A stretch of 64,000 nucleotides of DNA, from positions 15,000,291 to 15,064,290 of the forward strand of contig OV277868.1 of assembly GCA_922989275.2 (NCBI GenBank), given 5' to 3'. This stretch comes from Gari tellinella (taxonomy: Eukaryota > Mollusca > Bivalvia > Cardiida > Psammobiidae). Shown here one piece after another: positions 20,860-30,475 of the stretch (positions within the stretch are counted from its first letter, which is position 1; each line of letters opens with the position of its first letter). The notes under the pieces were generated by a model. The model worked only from the letters and a program-made list of their open reading frames with translations, was not told the origin of the DNA and searched no databases. Both the position numbers and the translations under genes were made by a program.

Positions 20860-21250
20860 TAAATGGAGTTATCTTCCAGACAAGAAAACATGACAAAAGT
20901 GAATTTTGTTGCCAAGCTTATGACCCTTATCCATGACACATCCTCTTATCAAGCTATTTCCATTTCCAATAAATGATAATTATTTCACTAGCGTCAGCAG
21001 AACTGGAATTATTTTCCTGACAATAAAATATGACAAAGGGCAAAAACTAAATATTGCTGCCCTTGTGCATGGCATTTTCTCTCATCAGTTTCTTTCCATA
21101 CATAAAATTTCATTACAATAGCATCAGTAGAACTGAAGTTGTCTTCTTGACAAGAAAATATCACAAAGGGAAATAACTAAAAAAACAATGATGTCAGAGT
21201 TATGGCCTTTGCAAATGGCACTTCCTCTCATCAGGCTCTTTCCAAAAAGG
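20860..21250. repeat. three-unit tandem repeat, about 130-140 bp
   Basis: Units share GACAAGAAAATATGACAAAG, the TTGCTGCC..CTTGTGCATGGCA segment, TCTCATCAGTTTCTTTCCA and AGTAGAACTGAAGTT. They include the AAAGGGAAATAACT word common to other repeat families here. Confidence 0.75.
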
Positions 21251-21261
21251 CAATTTCATTT

Positions 21262-21345
21262 TACCCATTACCCCATAGCATGTTTCTAATTTTGAAAATA
21301 GGTGGCCACCTAAAGCAGGTTGAAAGTAAAGCAGAATGTGTCTTA
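21262..21345. mobile_element. AAAGCAG-family MITE, left half
   Basis: TTACCCATTACCCCATAGC..GTTTCTAATTTTGAAAATAGG, GTGGCCACC..AAAGCAGGTTGAAAGTAAAG and CAGAATGTGTCTTAA. It is broken near the palindrome centre. The mirrored CACTTTGCTTTACTTTTGC at about 21562-21580 may be its other half, displaced by the hairpin MITE in between. Confidence 0.75.
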
Positions 21346-21381
21346 ACCCTTAGCCTGCCACTCACGACTATAGCTTTATAT

Positions 21382-21448
21382 GCAAACAGCTTGGATCTGG
21401 ATTAGACGCCGAGTAACTCGGCGTCTCATCCGGATCCAAGCTGTTTGA
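21382..21448. mobile_element. hairpin MITE, GCCGAG-tip subtype
   Basis: GCAAACAGCTTGGATCTGGA and GACGCCGAGTAACTCGGCGTC pair with TCCGGATCCAAGCTGTTTG, giving an almost perfect hairpin of about 66 nt. Confidence 0.9.
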
Positions 21449-21960
21449 CACTCGGACAACATTTTCAGCAATTTTGAGCAACTTTGAAGCACTTTGAAAC
21501 TTGAAGCAGACGAGAAATATAGCAGACGACAATTTATTTGGCGGGCTAAGGGTTAATGCACACTTTGCTTTACTTTTGCATCTTACATTTTCATGACTGT
21601 TGAAAGTGGAATTATTGAAAAGACATACAGATAACTCTGACAAAACCAATATTAAACATATGTATAAATATGGCATAAGACATAATTACATAACTGTCAG
21701 TGGATCACTTCCAGATCCTGTTTCTCTAAGTATGAATCAGACTGAACCATATCTAAACTTTAGCAGACAACATGTTCAGCTGATCATGACCAGTTCTGTG
21801 ATACTCACTACCAGTTCAGAGTTGCATAATATTTGACCTCAGTGGCTAGAACTCTGGGGCTTACCCTTACCAGACTGAAATGATGTCTGCTTAAAACCTA
21901 CTGTATGTGAAAAGTGTACAAAAAAACAATTTAGAAAATGTTAAGTTGGTAAATGAGTGG

Positions 21961-22033
21961 CAAATAGGTTGGATCCAGATTAGATGTAGCATTATGATTA
22001 TGTTGCATCTGATCTGGATCCAAAATGTTTGCA
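21961..22033. mobile_element. hairpin MITE, long-loop variant
   Basis: CAAATAGGTTGGATCCAGAT..AGATG pairs with CATCTGATCTGGATCC / AAAATGTTTGC around an AT-rich loop. Confidence 0.8.
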
Positions 22034-22139
22034 AATATTGGCTATTTGCCCATAGTATATTAAGGGTAACTCAGGTAAATACAGTTCTGCCTAAATCAAA
22101 AATACTGTAAAACCTGCCTAGAGCAGCACTTAAACTGTG

Positions 22140-22509
22140 CAGGGTGGTGTCAAATGTGACCCTAGGGATTTCATTTTAACAAACTATAGAGGGATCCACC
22201 AGGAGATTCTACTGTACAAATATCAAAGCTTAGGGCCTAGTAGTTTTGGGCAAGAAGATTTTTTAAAGATTTTTGCTTTTTTGCTTTTTCAAGCAGAGTT
22301 TGTGCTTTTTTTCCTTTTTTTTGAACAACTTCTGTAGAGAAGCATCCAAGGAACATCATGAGCAGTTTGAACTCTCCCTACAATCGGCGGGTTTCAGAGG
22401 AGATGTCGTTTGAAGTAAAAGTGAACGGACAGACGGACAGACGGACAGACGTACTACGGACGGTGAGCGGTCACAATAGCTCACCTTGAGCCTTTGGCTC
22501 AGGTGAGCT
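22140..22509 (+). mobile_element. short HINE-like element, mainly its 3' part
   Basis: A single body unit (ACCCTAGGGATTTCATTTTAA..GAAGATTTTTTAAAG) is followed by GGACAGACGGACAGACGGAC. The 3' hairpin is AGCTCACCTTGAGCC / GGCTCAGGTGAGCT + AAAAA at 22478-22514. No 5' GCTCACCTGA end is visible. Confidence 0.65.
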
Positions 22510-22544
22510 AAAAAGGCTATGGGGTTAAGGTACGATTTGTAAAG

Positions 22545-22622
22545 TAGCACCTGAAAAATGCAAATTTCGAAATCTTAGGATTTTTCGTGTCAACAGTTGA
22601 ACTTATGGCAGCCCTGCATCCG
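22545..22622 (-). repeat. inverted copy of the CAGGGCTGCCATAA repeat
   Basis: Read on the minus strand this gives GCAGGGCTGCCATAAG, AAAATCCTAAGATTTCGAAA and GCATTTTTCAGGTG. It matches the left flanks of the composite repeats at 26428 and 27417. Confidence 0.7.
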
Positions 22623-22756
22623 TTTCAGCACCAAATCATATGGCGTAACTTGAGACAATTCTAATGGGTAGTGAGTGACCTCATAGGGTTCTATCATGGT
22701 TAAATGCAGAAATAAAGATATTAGTTTTTCAGTTACTCCCCTTATCTGGAGCCTTG

Positions 22757-23530
22757 TTAACCCATTACCCCATAGTCTGTTTCTTTTTTAGCTCACCTGG
22801 CACGAAGTGCCAAGGTGAGCTTTTAGGATCGCTTGATGTCCGTCGTCTGTCTGTCCGTCCACAATTGGTTGTGAACACTCTAGCGGCTACAAATTTCATC
22901 CGATCTTCATGAAACTTGATGACAATGTTAGTCTTGATAAAATCTAGGCCATGTGGGTCATGTCGGGTCAAAAACTAGGTCACTAGGTCAAATCATAGAA
23001 AAACCTTGTGAACACTCTAGAGGCTACAAATCTCATTGGATATTGATGAAACTTGGTCAGAATGTTTATTTCATTGATATCTAGGTCAAGTTTGAATGTG
23101 GGTCATGTCCGGTCAAAAACTAGGTCAAATCATAGAAAAATCTTGTGAACACTCTTGAGGCTACAAATCTCATTGGATCTTAATGAAATTTGGTCAGAAT
23201 GTTTGTCACATTGATATCTAGGTCAAGTTTGAATATGGGTCATGTCCGGTCAAAAACTAGATCACTAGGTCAAATCATTGGAAAATCTTGTTTACACTCT
23301 AGAGGTTGATTGTGGGTATACATGTCCAGTCATAATCTAGGTCACTATAGGTCAAGTTTGCCAATGTGTACCAGGTGAGCGATTTAGGACCATAGTGGCC
23401 CTTGTTTCAAAACAGGTAATTAGATCTATCTACAGAATGAAACTGTTGGCTGAAATGTAAAACAGAATGAGCCCGGAGGCACCAGCTTTACTTTCAGTCT
23501 GCTTCAAGTTACTATCTGCTAGGATAAAGA
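22757..23530. mobile_element. AAAGCAG-family MITE split by a HINE
   Basis: The left end TTAACCCATTACCCCATAGTC at 22757-22789 and the continuation TTCAAAACAGG..AACAGAATGAGCCC..CTTTACTTTCAGTCTGCTTC at 23406-23530 together form one MITE. A minus-strand HINE (22790-23405) sits between, joined at T-rich positions on both sides. Confidence 0.7.
22790..23405 (-). mobile_element. complete HINE-like element, family 3, minus strand
   Basis: On the minus strand the 5' end is ACAAGGGCCACTATGGTCC + ATCGCTCACCTGG. Three to four units of about 150 bp follow (CTAGGTCACTAGGTCAAATC, ACTCTAGAGGCTACAAATC, GATCTTCATGAAACTTG on the plus strand). The 3' hairpin is AGCTCACCTTGGC / GCCAGGTGAGCT. The related array at 62975-63664 is also on the minus strand. 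Confidence 0.85.
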
Positions 23531-23972
23531 TTTTTTTATGATTGTGCAATGCATATACTTGATTCTATTAGGTTGAAATATTTTTTCTACAGTGTAAGAT
23601 TGAAAAAAAAAGAGTGTAAAAAGGCTATTTTCATTATTTGCCTGTTACAAGATAAACATGTGGTGCCTTAACATGTAATTTGTTCAACAACTGAGGTATT
23701 TTCAAGGTATCCAGTGATTCTTGTGTGGATTAAACTGTTAAAGGACCAAGAAGACAGCAAGTTGACTATTATATTGAGGACAACTGAATGCAGTGAATAG
23801 CAGGGCTTTTAGTGGTCTCATGTCTCTGGTAAATGCTGTTTTATTTGACAGTGTTTCATTGATATGGGGCTGTTATTACCCAATATATCAACACATTGGT
23901 GACCATATGCCTACAGTACAGCTTTGAAATGTCACAAAATACAACAGATCTACATGTACAAGTAACAATTAC
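23531..23972. other. downstream intron of the 24595 gene; nothing recognised
   Basis: AT-rich DNA immediately 3' (minus strand) of a splice donor at 23972. No following exon encoding the rest of the recombinase-like domain was recognised here or in the repeat-filled 21.6-23.5 kb stretch. Confidence 0.4.
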
Positions 23973-24595
23973 CTGTCTATACCACGATGGTAACTGGTGA
24001 GGGTGTCAGGCTCATATTCATCCCCATCTGCTTTTCTGATGGAGAGAAGGAAAGACCCTATCAAGGGATCCCACTCGACAGGCTGTAGCTGCCAGATTGG
24101 TCTGTTTTCCTGCTGTGGAGGCTCACACAGCCAACGCTGGAACACATTCATTGTGGAATCCATTTTCCTGATGGTGTTTCTGTTCTTCATAGACTGCACA
24201 AATTTGTCTTTTTCTTGAGAATTGATTGTAATGAATCTTGGAGCCTTGTCTGATGGTTTAACAGTTTGACCAGGAGCACTTACAGGTTGATCTGGAGCAC
24301 ATGCATTTTGAGGTGGAGAAATTGCAGTTTGATCTGGAGCTGGAGCACATACATGTTGAGCTGGAGCACTTGCAGGTTGAGCTGGAGCACTTGCAGTTTG
24401 AGCTGGTGCACTTGCAGTTTGAGTTTGATCTGGAGCACTTGCAGTTTGAGTTTGATCTGGAACACTTGCAGTTTGATCAGGAGCACTAAACACCAGGTTA
24501 AGGCAGTCGCCCAGATCTTCATCGGAAAAAAATTCCGCCGGCGTACAATCAAACATTCCCCATTCATCAATCGCGTTTGACATTTCATTTGACAT
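23973..24595 (-). CDS. first exon of a Crypton/DUF3504-like recombinase-derived gene
   Basis: The exon encodes about 207 residues ending ...TSYHRGID plus two bases of the next codon, directly followed by the donor GTAATTG. The start MSNEMSNAIDEW was chosen because it is the first ATG and the acidic stretch follows at once; a second ATG lies four codons in. Residues 1-35 are acidic and aromatic. Residues about 37-115 are a low-complexity Ser-Ala-Pro-Asp-Gln-Thr repeat. From about residue 118 (RFITINSQEKDKFV) the protein is non-repetitive, with KNRNTIRKMDSTMNVFQRWL, PVEWDPLIGSFLLSIRKADG and EYEPDTLTSYHRGI. That pattern matches the N-terminal helical domain of Crypton-type tyrosine recombinases and DUF3504/ZMYM/QRICH1-like proteins. 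The catalytic domain would be in later exons that I cannot find, so this may be a truncated or intron-expanded gene. The assignment rests on remembered family patterns, not a search. Confidence 0.7.
24258..24490 (-). repeat. coding minisatellite (Pro/Ala/Gln-rich)
   Basis: An 18-bp core (GGAGCACTTGCAGTTTGAGC on the plus strand, with variants) is repeated about a dozen times in frame. Some units carry an inserted GTTTGATCT that produces the DQTQ variant. The repeat encodes the SAPDQTASAPAQ stretch. Confidence 0.85.
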
Positions 24596-25560
24596 TTCGT
24601 TTGTTTACAAACAGTTTGACCACAGCAGACGGACAGTTAAATCTCGCAGTTTAGCGAGAAAAATAAGCAATAATACAACAAAAATTGTAAATTCATATTT
24701 ATTCATTATAGTTATATTATTTTTGCAAGAGTTGAACAATGGTTTAAGCTAAGAAAGTTTGATAACAATCTTCGAAAAAGTAAAAAGAAATGCAGCGGTC
24801 GCAAACAATAACGTTACTATAAATAGCTGCTAAAAATAGATTATATGGTCACACTTGGATGACGTATGAAAGTAGTTCCGGCCTACACAGAAAACATTCG
24901 ATTCCCATTACACACGGTACATGGGTAATACGGAATTTTCAATCCGTCAAGGTGTATTTGATCGATAAAATACGGCAATATTTCGGGCAGATCATTGGGA
25001 GGTATATAATAAATAAGAAATAAGATTTTATATGAATAGCTTGTATCCAGATCAGCCGCAGTGTAACGTAACGCTTACCGTCCTAAGGGCGACATGGGCA
25101 ATATTTGCAAACAGCTTGGCTCCAGATCAGACGCCGCGTTGTCGTGGCTTATAGCGACTTGGCTAATAGTTGCACAGGCTTGTTTCTAGACCAGCGGACC
25201 AGAGACCACGCTGCGTCTGATTTGGAATATGTTATCAAGTTTAATTAAGATCCGAAATTAAGTATTGCCGCTTCCGAAGACGAAATATTTTAAGCATACA
25301 ACATTTCATGATAAGGATTGAAACAAAACTGAAATCCAAACTGTTTGCTACTATATTACTTTAGTCATATAACTCGAACATATTCAACAATAGAGACAGT
25401 ATTATATGTGTTTTTGCAAACAGTAATGGAACAGTCATTAAAGCTGCTTTGGAAATGATCAGGTTCTAAACTGACTGCAATAACACCTGCCTATTCCGTT
25501 CATACACATATATACTTGGTTGTAACTGGTCAGTAAATTTCTTCCCTTTTTTCCACATAA
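24596..25560. other. 5' flank of the 24595 gene with MITE relics
   Basis: AT-rich upstream region. At 25107-25235 there are decayed halves of GGATCC hairpins (TTGCAAACAGCTTGGCTCC, AGATCAGACGCCGCGTTG). A short inverted CTCGCAGTTTAGCGAG lies at 24643-24658, near the probable 5' UTR. No gene is seen. Confidence 0.5.
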
Positions 25561-25564
25561 ACCG

Positions 25565-25640
25565 TTGAAAGTATAGCAGAATGCGCCTTGAAGAAGATTA
25601 GAACTATGCTTTACCTCCAACCTGCCGATTTACCGGGTGT
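25565..25640. mobile_element. AAAGCAG-family MITE, worn copy
   Basis: GTTGAAAGTATAGCAGAATG, CGCCTTGAAGAAG and ATGCTTTACCTCCAACCTGCC show decayed arms of the family palindrome. Confidence 0.65.
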
Positions 25641-26090
25641 TTGATTTGGACTTTCAGATTGTAAATTTTGCTGGTATTTATGTGCTTGGAACTGGTGACT
25701 GTATGTCATTAATAACCTTTTGGATGGTGTGCAGATAATTTTCAGATGGAAGTCACTTGGTGTTATCTCTGGATCCACACTGTCTGTACATGTCGTCGCA
25801 ATGCTCTCATTTGCAGGCTGTAGACATGTCTAAACATATTTTAATGTTGTGTATATATACATATATAGCTAAGCGTAAGGTAATTAATATACCTTAAAAT
25901 AATAATGCTACCACCTCCCTGTGGTTTACAATTGAAAACAGTTTGGATTAGGGTAAAAAAGCATGGTGTTTGAGCCGGAACACGCTTTTTTATACGCCCA
26001 CCTGTAAAATGTGCGTTCTTGTTGCATGGGAAATCCTTATCCTTTCTCAAAATATGGGCTTGTGGTCCGTTTGAAGGTGCCAAGCGTAGA
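25641..26090. other. no feature recognised
   Basis: No homology-bearing ORF, RNA or repeat was recognised. Confidence 0.4.
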
Positions 26091-26146
26091 CAGTTTGGAT
26101 CCAGATGAGACACCGAGTCACTCGGCGTTTGATCAGGTTCCAAATC
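26091..26146. mobile_element. hairpin MITE, GCCGAG-tip subtype
   Basis: CAGTTTGGATCCAGATGAGA, CACCGAGTCACTCGGCG and TTTGATCAGGTTCCAAATC form an imperfect hairpin. Confidence 0.8.
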
Positions 26147-26427
26147 GCCGGACACGTTATGAAGCGAATTGTCGACATCTGCAATGAACTGTGATTTTCA
26201 CATTTTATTGCTAATTGCGTTTACGCTCAGATCTCTAAGTGTCTACAAATTAGAATAGATTTTGATTTCTTTGTCAGTGGGCGTATAATGTACCGCTTGC
26301 AGTGCTCTCGTTTTGGTTAGTTATTAAAGTGTTCAGCTCTCTTAGGCTTTATAGGAAATATATAGCAATATAGGTGACAACCAGACATTTTCAAGATCAA
26401 GCAATAATTATTATCCTTAAATACAAT

Positions 26428-26690
26428 GTATGCAGGGCTGCCATAATTTGACATGAAAAATCCTAAGATTTCCAACTTTGCATTTTTCAAGTGCGATTTT
26501 ACGAATCGTATATTTACCTTATCGTCTGTGTCTAGTTGTTTTTTTACACGTGGCTGCTTAAAGCAGGCTTGAATTAAAGCAGAATACGCCTTAAGGCGCA
26601 ATCTGCTTTACTCTAAGCCTGCTTTAAGCTTCTATGTACAAGAAAAAAATCCGGAGATGTAGGAAAAATCCGGAGAAATGGCGTCCTGTT
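26428..26690. repeat. composite repeat: AAAGCAG MITE nested in a CAGGGCTGCCATAA repeat (copy 1)
   Basis: GCAGGGCTGCCATAATTTGA, AAAAATCCTAAGATTTCC and AAGTGCGATTTTACGAATCG are followed by the palindromic MITE (GCAGAATACGCCTTAAGGCG). The other side of the host repeat, GGAAAAATCCGGAGAAATGG, then follows. The same arrangement recurs at 27417, so the combination itself is a dispersed unit. Confidence 0.8.
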
Positions 26691-26927
26691 TATGTTCAAA
26701 GGACTAAGTTCACTAAGGGGTGAAATTGGCCTAGAAATTCATAAATTATCCAAGTTGTTAATCTTTTTGAATATCCTACTGGAGTTGGTTGGTAATACAT
26801 CGAACTTACTGGAAAACATTTTATTTTGTGTTAAAACGCTATATAGCATAGTCATCTGGTCAACAGAACTATCCCTTCTCACCGTGATTTTCGTCAATTT
26901 CACCCAGAAAATTACGTTGATACTGAA

Positions 26928-27022
26928 TTTAAAATATGAGCACAGTCGTCGACAGTCAAGAAATTTCAGCAGTACAATTCTTATGTAAATCAAGATTGTC
27001 GACAACTGTGCTCATATTTAAA
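26928..27022. repeat. inverted repeat with about 25-bp arms
   Basis: TTTAAAATATGAGCACAGTC then GTCGACA pairs with TGTCGAC / AACTGTGCTCATATTTAAA around a loop of about 40 nt. It could be a MITE or a remnant fold-back. Confidence 0.75.
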
Positions 27023-27416
27023 ACAAGAAAAAAACGTAAATCTGGTGGGGGAATTTGAACCCAAAGCTATGCTATTAACCTATGTCAAACCAGCAGATGT
27101 GTTTTCCATGGATAAGCCATGTTTCATACATTTCCTGTCCTATTGGTGTCACTGTAAAATTAAATTACAACAAGACATGTTAAAATAATTATATAGAGAT
27201 AAATTTTTCTATACTAAACTTTTTGTTGCTATGGTAACATAATTTATTTTTTTGTTCGTGATGAGGTTTTCGATTTGGCTATAATGCTATCTCATTTTTT
27301 TGCATTTCAAAGTTATCAAAATGCATATTTGCATGATGATGTGTAGTGCGCAATAATTGATAAAATGTGATAGTAGAAGAGTACATGTATATTAAACTTG
27401 ATCATGCCTAGGAAAG

Positions 27417-27680
27417 GCAGGGCTGCCATAACTTGACATAAAAAATCCTAAGATTTCCAAATTTGCATTTTTCAAGTGCGATTTTACAAATCGTACCTTT
27501 TCCCCATCGCCTGTTTCTAGTTTTGTTGACACGTGACTGCTTAAGGCAGTGAAAGTAAAGCAGAATGCGTCTTAAGGCACATTCTGCTTTCCTTACAGCC
27601 TGCTTTAAGCCATCATATACTAGAGAAAAAATCCGAAGATTTAGGAAAAATCCCGAGAAATGGCCGTCTTGAGGCCATAC
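27417..27680. repeat. composite repeat: MITE in a CAGGGCTGCCATAA repeat (copy 2)
   Basis: Same order and junctions as copy 1 at 26428: GCAGGGCTGCCATAACTTGA, AAATCCTAAGATTTCCAAAT, AAAGCAGAATGCGTCTTAAG, then AGGAAAAATCCCGAGAAATGG. Confidence 0.8.
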
Positions 27681-28074
27681 TTTGGGGGCTTTTTATGCTA
27701 GTTTTCTGAACTATTTGCTGCTAATAGTGCAGATCTAGAATAGAGAGCTCTTGAATGAGATTCTGATCTGATTCGTGCCGCTAATAGTTGAAAAAGGCGT
27801 TAAGGCAGTACAAATAGATAGATAGAAAGAATGTAGTCAGGAGATTGTGGTTTCCAGCGCACATTTGATCACATAGGCGATTTTTGTGAGGAAGAAGACG
27901 CCGGCCAAGCATAATTAGTTGATACCTGTACTATACTGGACAAGTATCTGCTTCCGAACTTCGGTGATGTTACTACGACATATGTTTTATTTTCTTTGTA
28001 CAAGTGTACTTTCAACAAGTGCACTGTTTACAGAAATATGTATGCATGACTAGAGCACACACATACGCTTCCAT
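27681..28074. other. no feature recognised
   Basis: Non-coding. The word GTGTACTTTCAACAAGTGCA occurs at about 28005 and again within the two repeats that follow. Confidence 0.4.
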
Positions 28075-28440
28075 CAGTTAGGGGCCATTGAAATGGGTCT
28101 ACACGTTCTACTTGGTGTCAAGTGTACTTTCAACAAGTGCACTGTTTTCAAAGGACACACGGCACCTAATGTTTCGGATTATAGAGGATGATGGAAATCG
28201 TAGCAAAATGCTATTTTTCAAAGACTGTCCACAGTGTTCCGGATACGAAATTCATTAATGTCTTGGTGTGTGGTGCTTGACCAAACAAGACTTGTAGAAG
28301 TCTTATTTTTGTATCGAGATGTGAAAATAAATAGAGATTGTGGTGGAATTACTAAGGCCGGTGTGGATCAGGCTAGAATCAACTTAAAGGGACGAAAATT
28401 GCATCATCACGCCACTTTTCAAATCCACTTTTTTAAGTGG
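28075..28440. repeat. dispersed repeat, copy 1 (second copy at 29835)
   Basis: GGGTCTACACGTTCTACTTGG, GTGTACTTTCAACAAGTGCA, CTTGGTGTGTGGTGCTTGAC, CGAGATGTGAAAATAAATAG, GGATCAGGCTAGAATC and ATCACGCCACTTTTCAAA occur in this order. The same words recur in order at 29835-30170. A small ORF here is not conserved in frame in copy 2. Confidence 0.8.
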
Positions 28441-28734
28441 CTTATACGCATAAATTTATAGAGTTACCGTGTTTTTCAGTATACGATTGAATTTAATCCA
28501 TTTCGTGAAGAGGGTTATATTTTCATGAGAGGTTTCGCCCCTGGAAACTGTACACCTGTATGTAGTGGTTCCCTACTGTGATAATTGGTATCAATACACA
28601 CACCCTTATCAGAGAATGTTCATTGCAAACCAATTAACACAGCTGGGTAGTTGTTAGATGTAGATTACGATCAGTGAACCTGAAGTTGCAATTAACCCTT
28701 ATCCTGTGGATCGCGAGTTGACATTGTTCTGAAT

Positions 28735-28985
28735 TTCTCTGTCTGTCTCTCTCTCTCTATCGCTCTCTCGCTCTTTCTCTTTCACAAGATAGAGAGTGCG
28801 AGAGCTGGAGAAAAGAGAGTGAGAATAAAGGCAAAGACAGAGAGACAGAGATATGACGAGGATGACAGAAAATAGCAAAAAGAAAGAAGAGCCTTCATTC
28901 TCTTTGCTATATTTCTCTTACCTTTGTCATATCTCTCTTTTTCTATGTCTCGGATATCTCTTATATCTCTTCTCTCTCGCTGTCT
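28735..28985. repeat. mirrored CT/GA microsatellite
   Basis: A TCTCTCTCGCTCTCTC pyrimidine tract, then a GAGAGTGAGAATAAAGG purine tract, then another CTCT-rich tract. The opposite strands can pair, so this simple-sequence block can fold. Confidence 0.85.
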
Positions 28986-29638
28986 AGTCTAGACTCTGTA
29001 AAAAATTCACGAGACTATGAACGATATATCACAATATTTACAATCGCCCCATTCAATTCCATTGACAAAAAGTGTGTTCATTTCAAATAAACACCAATTT
29101 TCAAGAGGGCGGGACTTGTGGAAAAGTTTCGAAGGGGAGGCGGGGCATATGCAGTTTTCATTCGCGAATAAATCTTTGGAACTTGGGGTAGCAAACATTT
29201 GGCGGATTTTTTCAAAATTTGTTCTTAACCGATCTATGCCTTCCTACTAGTGGAAACCATGATTCCCGAATAATATTCTTCTTTATAAATGAGATAAATT
29301 GCAAGAAAATTGACATAAGAATCTACCTTATAAACAGCGGCCTATATCTGCGTTTCTTTATGACAATAAAACCCCGATATATTTATCCTACTTTAAAATT
29401 ACGTCACTTCTAATGACGTCATAAATCAGCATTTTTCGCGCCAAACTGTCAAGTTGTTGACAATGGAACTTATTTTTTCTGCTTTCGAATGTACACAGAT
29501 TCAGTAAATCGGTCATGGCTGTTCCTTATAGGGTACACATTATTCGTGTTATCGACCTCTTATATGGATTAAACATACATGCGTACTGACAAAATGTTTA
29601 TTTAATGCTAGAAATTACAGCAAATATATTGTAAATAT

Positions 29639-29795
29639 AAGAAATGAACTGATTTTTTTCTGCGTTCAAGCGAAATGAACAACAGAAAATTATCGGCAAA
29701 TTTACCATGAATCGCTAGCGCGATTCATGGAATTTGTCGATAATTTTCTGTTGTTCATTTCGCTTGAACGCCGAAAAAAATCAGTTCATTTCTTA
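29639..29795. mobile_element. long hairpin element, family AAGAAATGAACTGA
   Basis: Arms of about 75 bp: AAGAAATGAACTGATTTTTT..TTCAAGCGAAATGAACAACA and its mirror, with the tip CATGAATCGCTAGCGCGATT. A second member lies at 36195-36324. Similarity between the two continues about 70 bp to the left (GATTAAACATACATGC). Confidence 0.9.
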
Positions 29796-29834
29796 AACAG
29801 ATCCAAATCACATCGCGAGATATTTAGGGCCCTT

Positions 29835-30290
29835 TGATCAGGGTCTACCCGTTTTACTTGGTGTCAAGTGTACTTTCAACAAGTGCACTGTTTACAAAGG
29901 ACAAATATATACGTGACGAGTGTTCCAAGAGTTAAAATGCACACACTGTCATGGTAAATGCTATTAAAGACTGTCATAGGGTTCAGGATTCGAAATTCAA
30001 TGTTTTGGTGTGTGGTGCTTGACAAAACATTAATAAAGACTTTTAGAGTGTTTTTTTCGAGATGTGGAAATAAATGAGGTTTGTGGTGGAATAACTAGGG
30101 CCGGTGCGGATCAGGCAAGAATCGGCTCAAATGGACGAAAATTGCAGCATCACGCCACTTTTCAAAGATTGTCAAATGTTACCGGTGAAGAAAGTCTTTA
30201 ATTTTTTAGTGTGTGTTGCTTAACAAAACATTTATAAAGAGTTGTAGGCGGGCTTTGTGGTCGAGATGTGAAAATAAATGGGGTTGTGGT
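29835..30290. repeat. dispersed repeat, copies 2 and 3
   Basis: 29835-30170 repeats the words of 28075-28440 in the same order. A third partial unit (AGTGTGTGTTGCTTAACAAA, CGAGATGTGAAAATAAATGG, GTGGTGGATTAAC) follows directly at 30170-30290, so this copy is partly tandem. Confidence 0.75.
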
Positions 30291-30416
30291 GGATTAACAT
30301 CTCGTTTGAATGGGATGTACACGGACATATAAAATGTGCTACGAAGGTAATGTCTGTTTATATTTCCACATTATCACTTCCATTTTCGTGTGATTTAACC
30401 CTTTCTAAGAGGGGTA

Positions 30417-30475
30417 AAAAAAAAAAAATCTTTTTTTTTTTTTCAATTTTTTTTTCAATTTTTTTTTTTTTTGTA
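30417..30475. repeat. A/T homopolymer cluster
   Basis: Twelve A, then runs of T separated by CAA. Lengths are prone to sequencing error. Confidence 0.9.

Noticed and set aside
21202..21268. CTGATGAGAGG on the minus strand as a second hammerhead ribozyme
   Set aside because: No GAAA box or closing stem follows at the required distance.
22757..23405. GACAGACGGACAGACGG / CTGTCTGTCCGTCC words as a minisatellite family
   Set aside because: They are the regular GACG-rich segment next to the 3' hairpin of HINE-like elements, not an independent array.
24266..24588. Several open frames opposite or overlapping the minus-strand 24595 exon
   Set aside because: They arise because the 18-bp minisatellite keeps all frames open. 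The chosen frame is the one with a non-repetitive, family-like C-terminal part and a splice donor.
27030..27110. Minus-strand tRNA-like sequence with TTTGGGTTCAAATTCCCCCA
   Set aside because: The B-box-like part is imperfect, and no cloverleaf or A box at the right distance could be drawn.
28234..28461. 75-codon ORF in the 28075 repeat
   Set aside because: The matching copy at 29960-30170 has indels that shift the frame, so the sequence is not conserved as protein.
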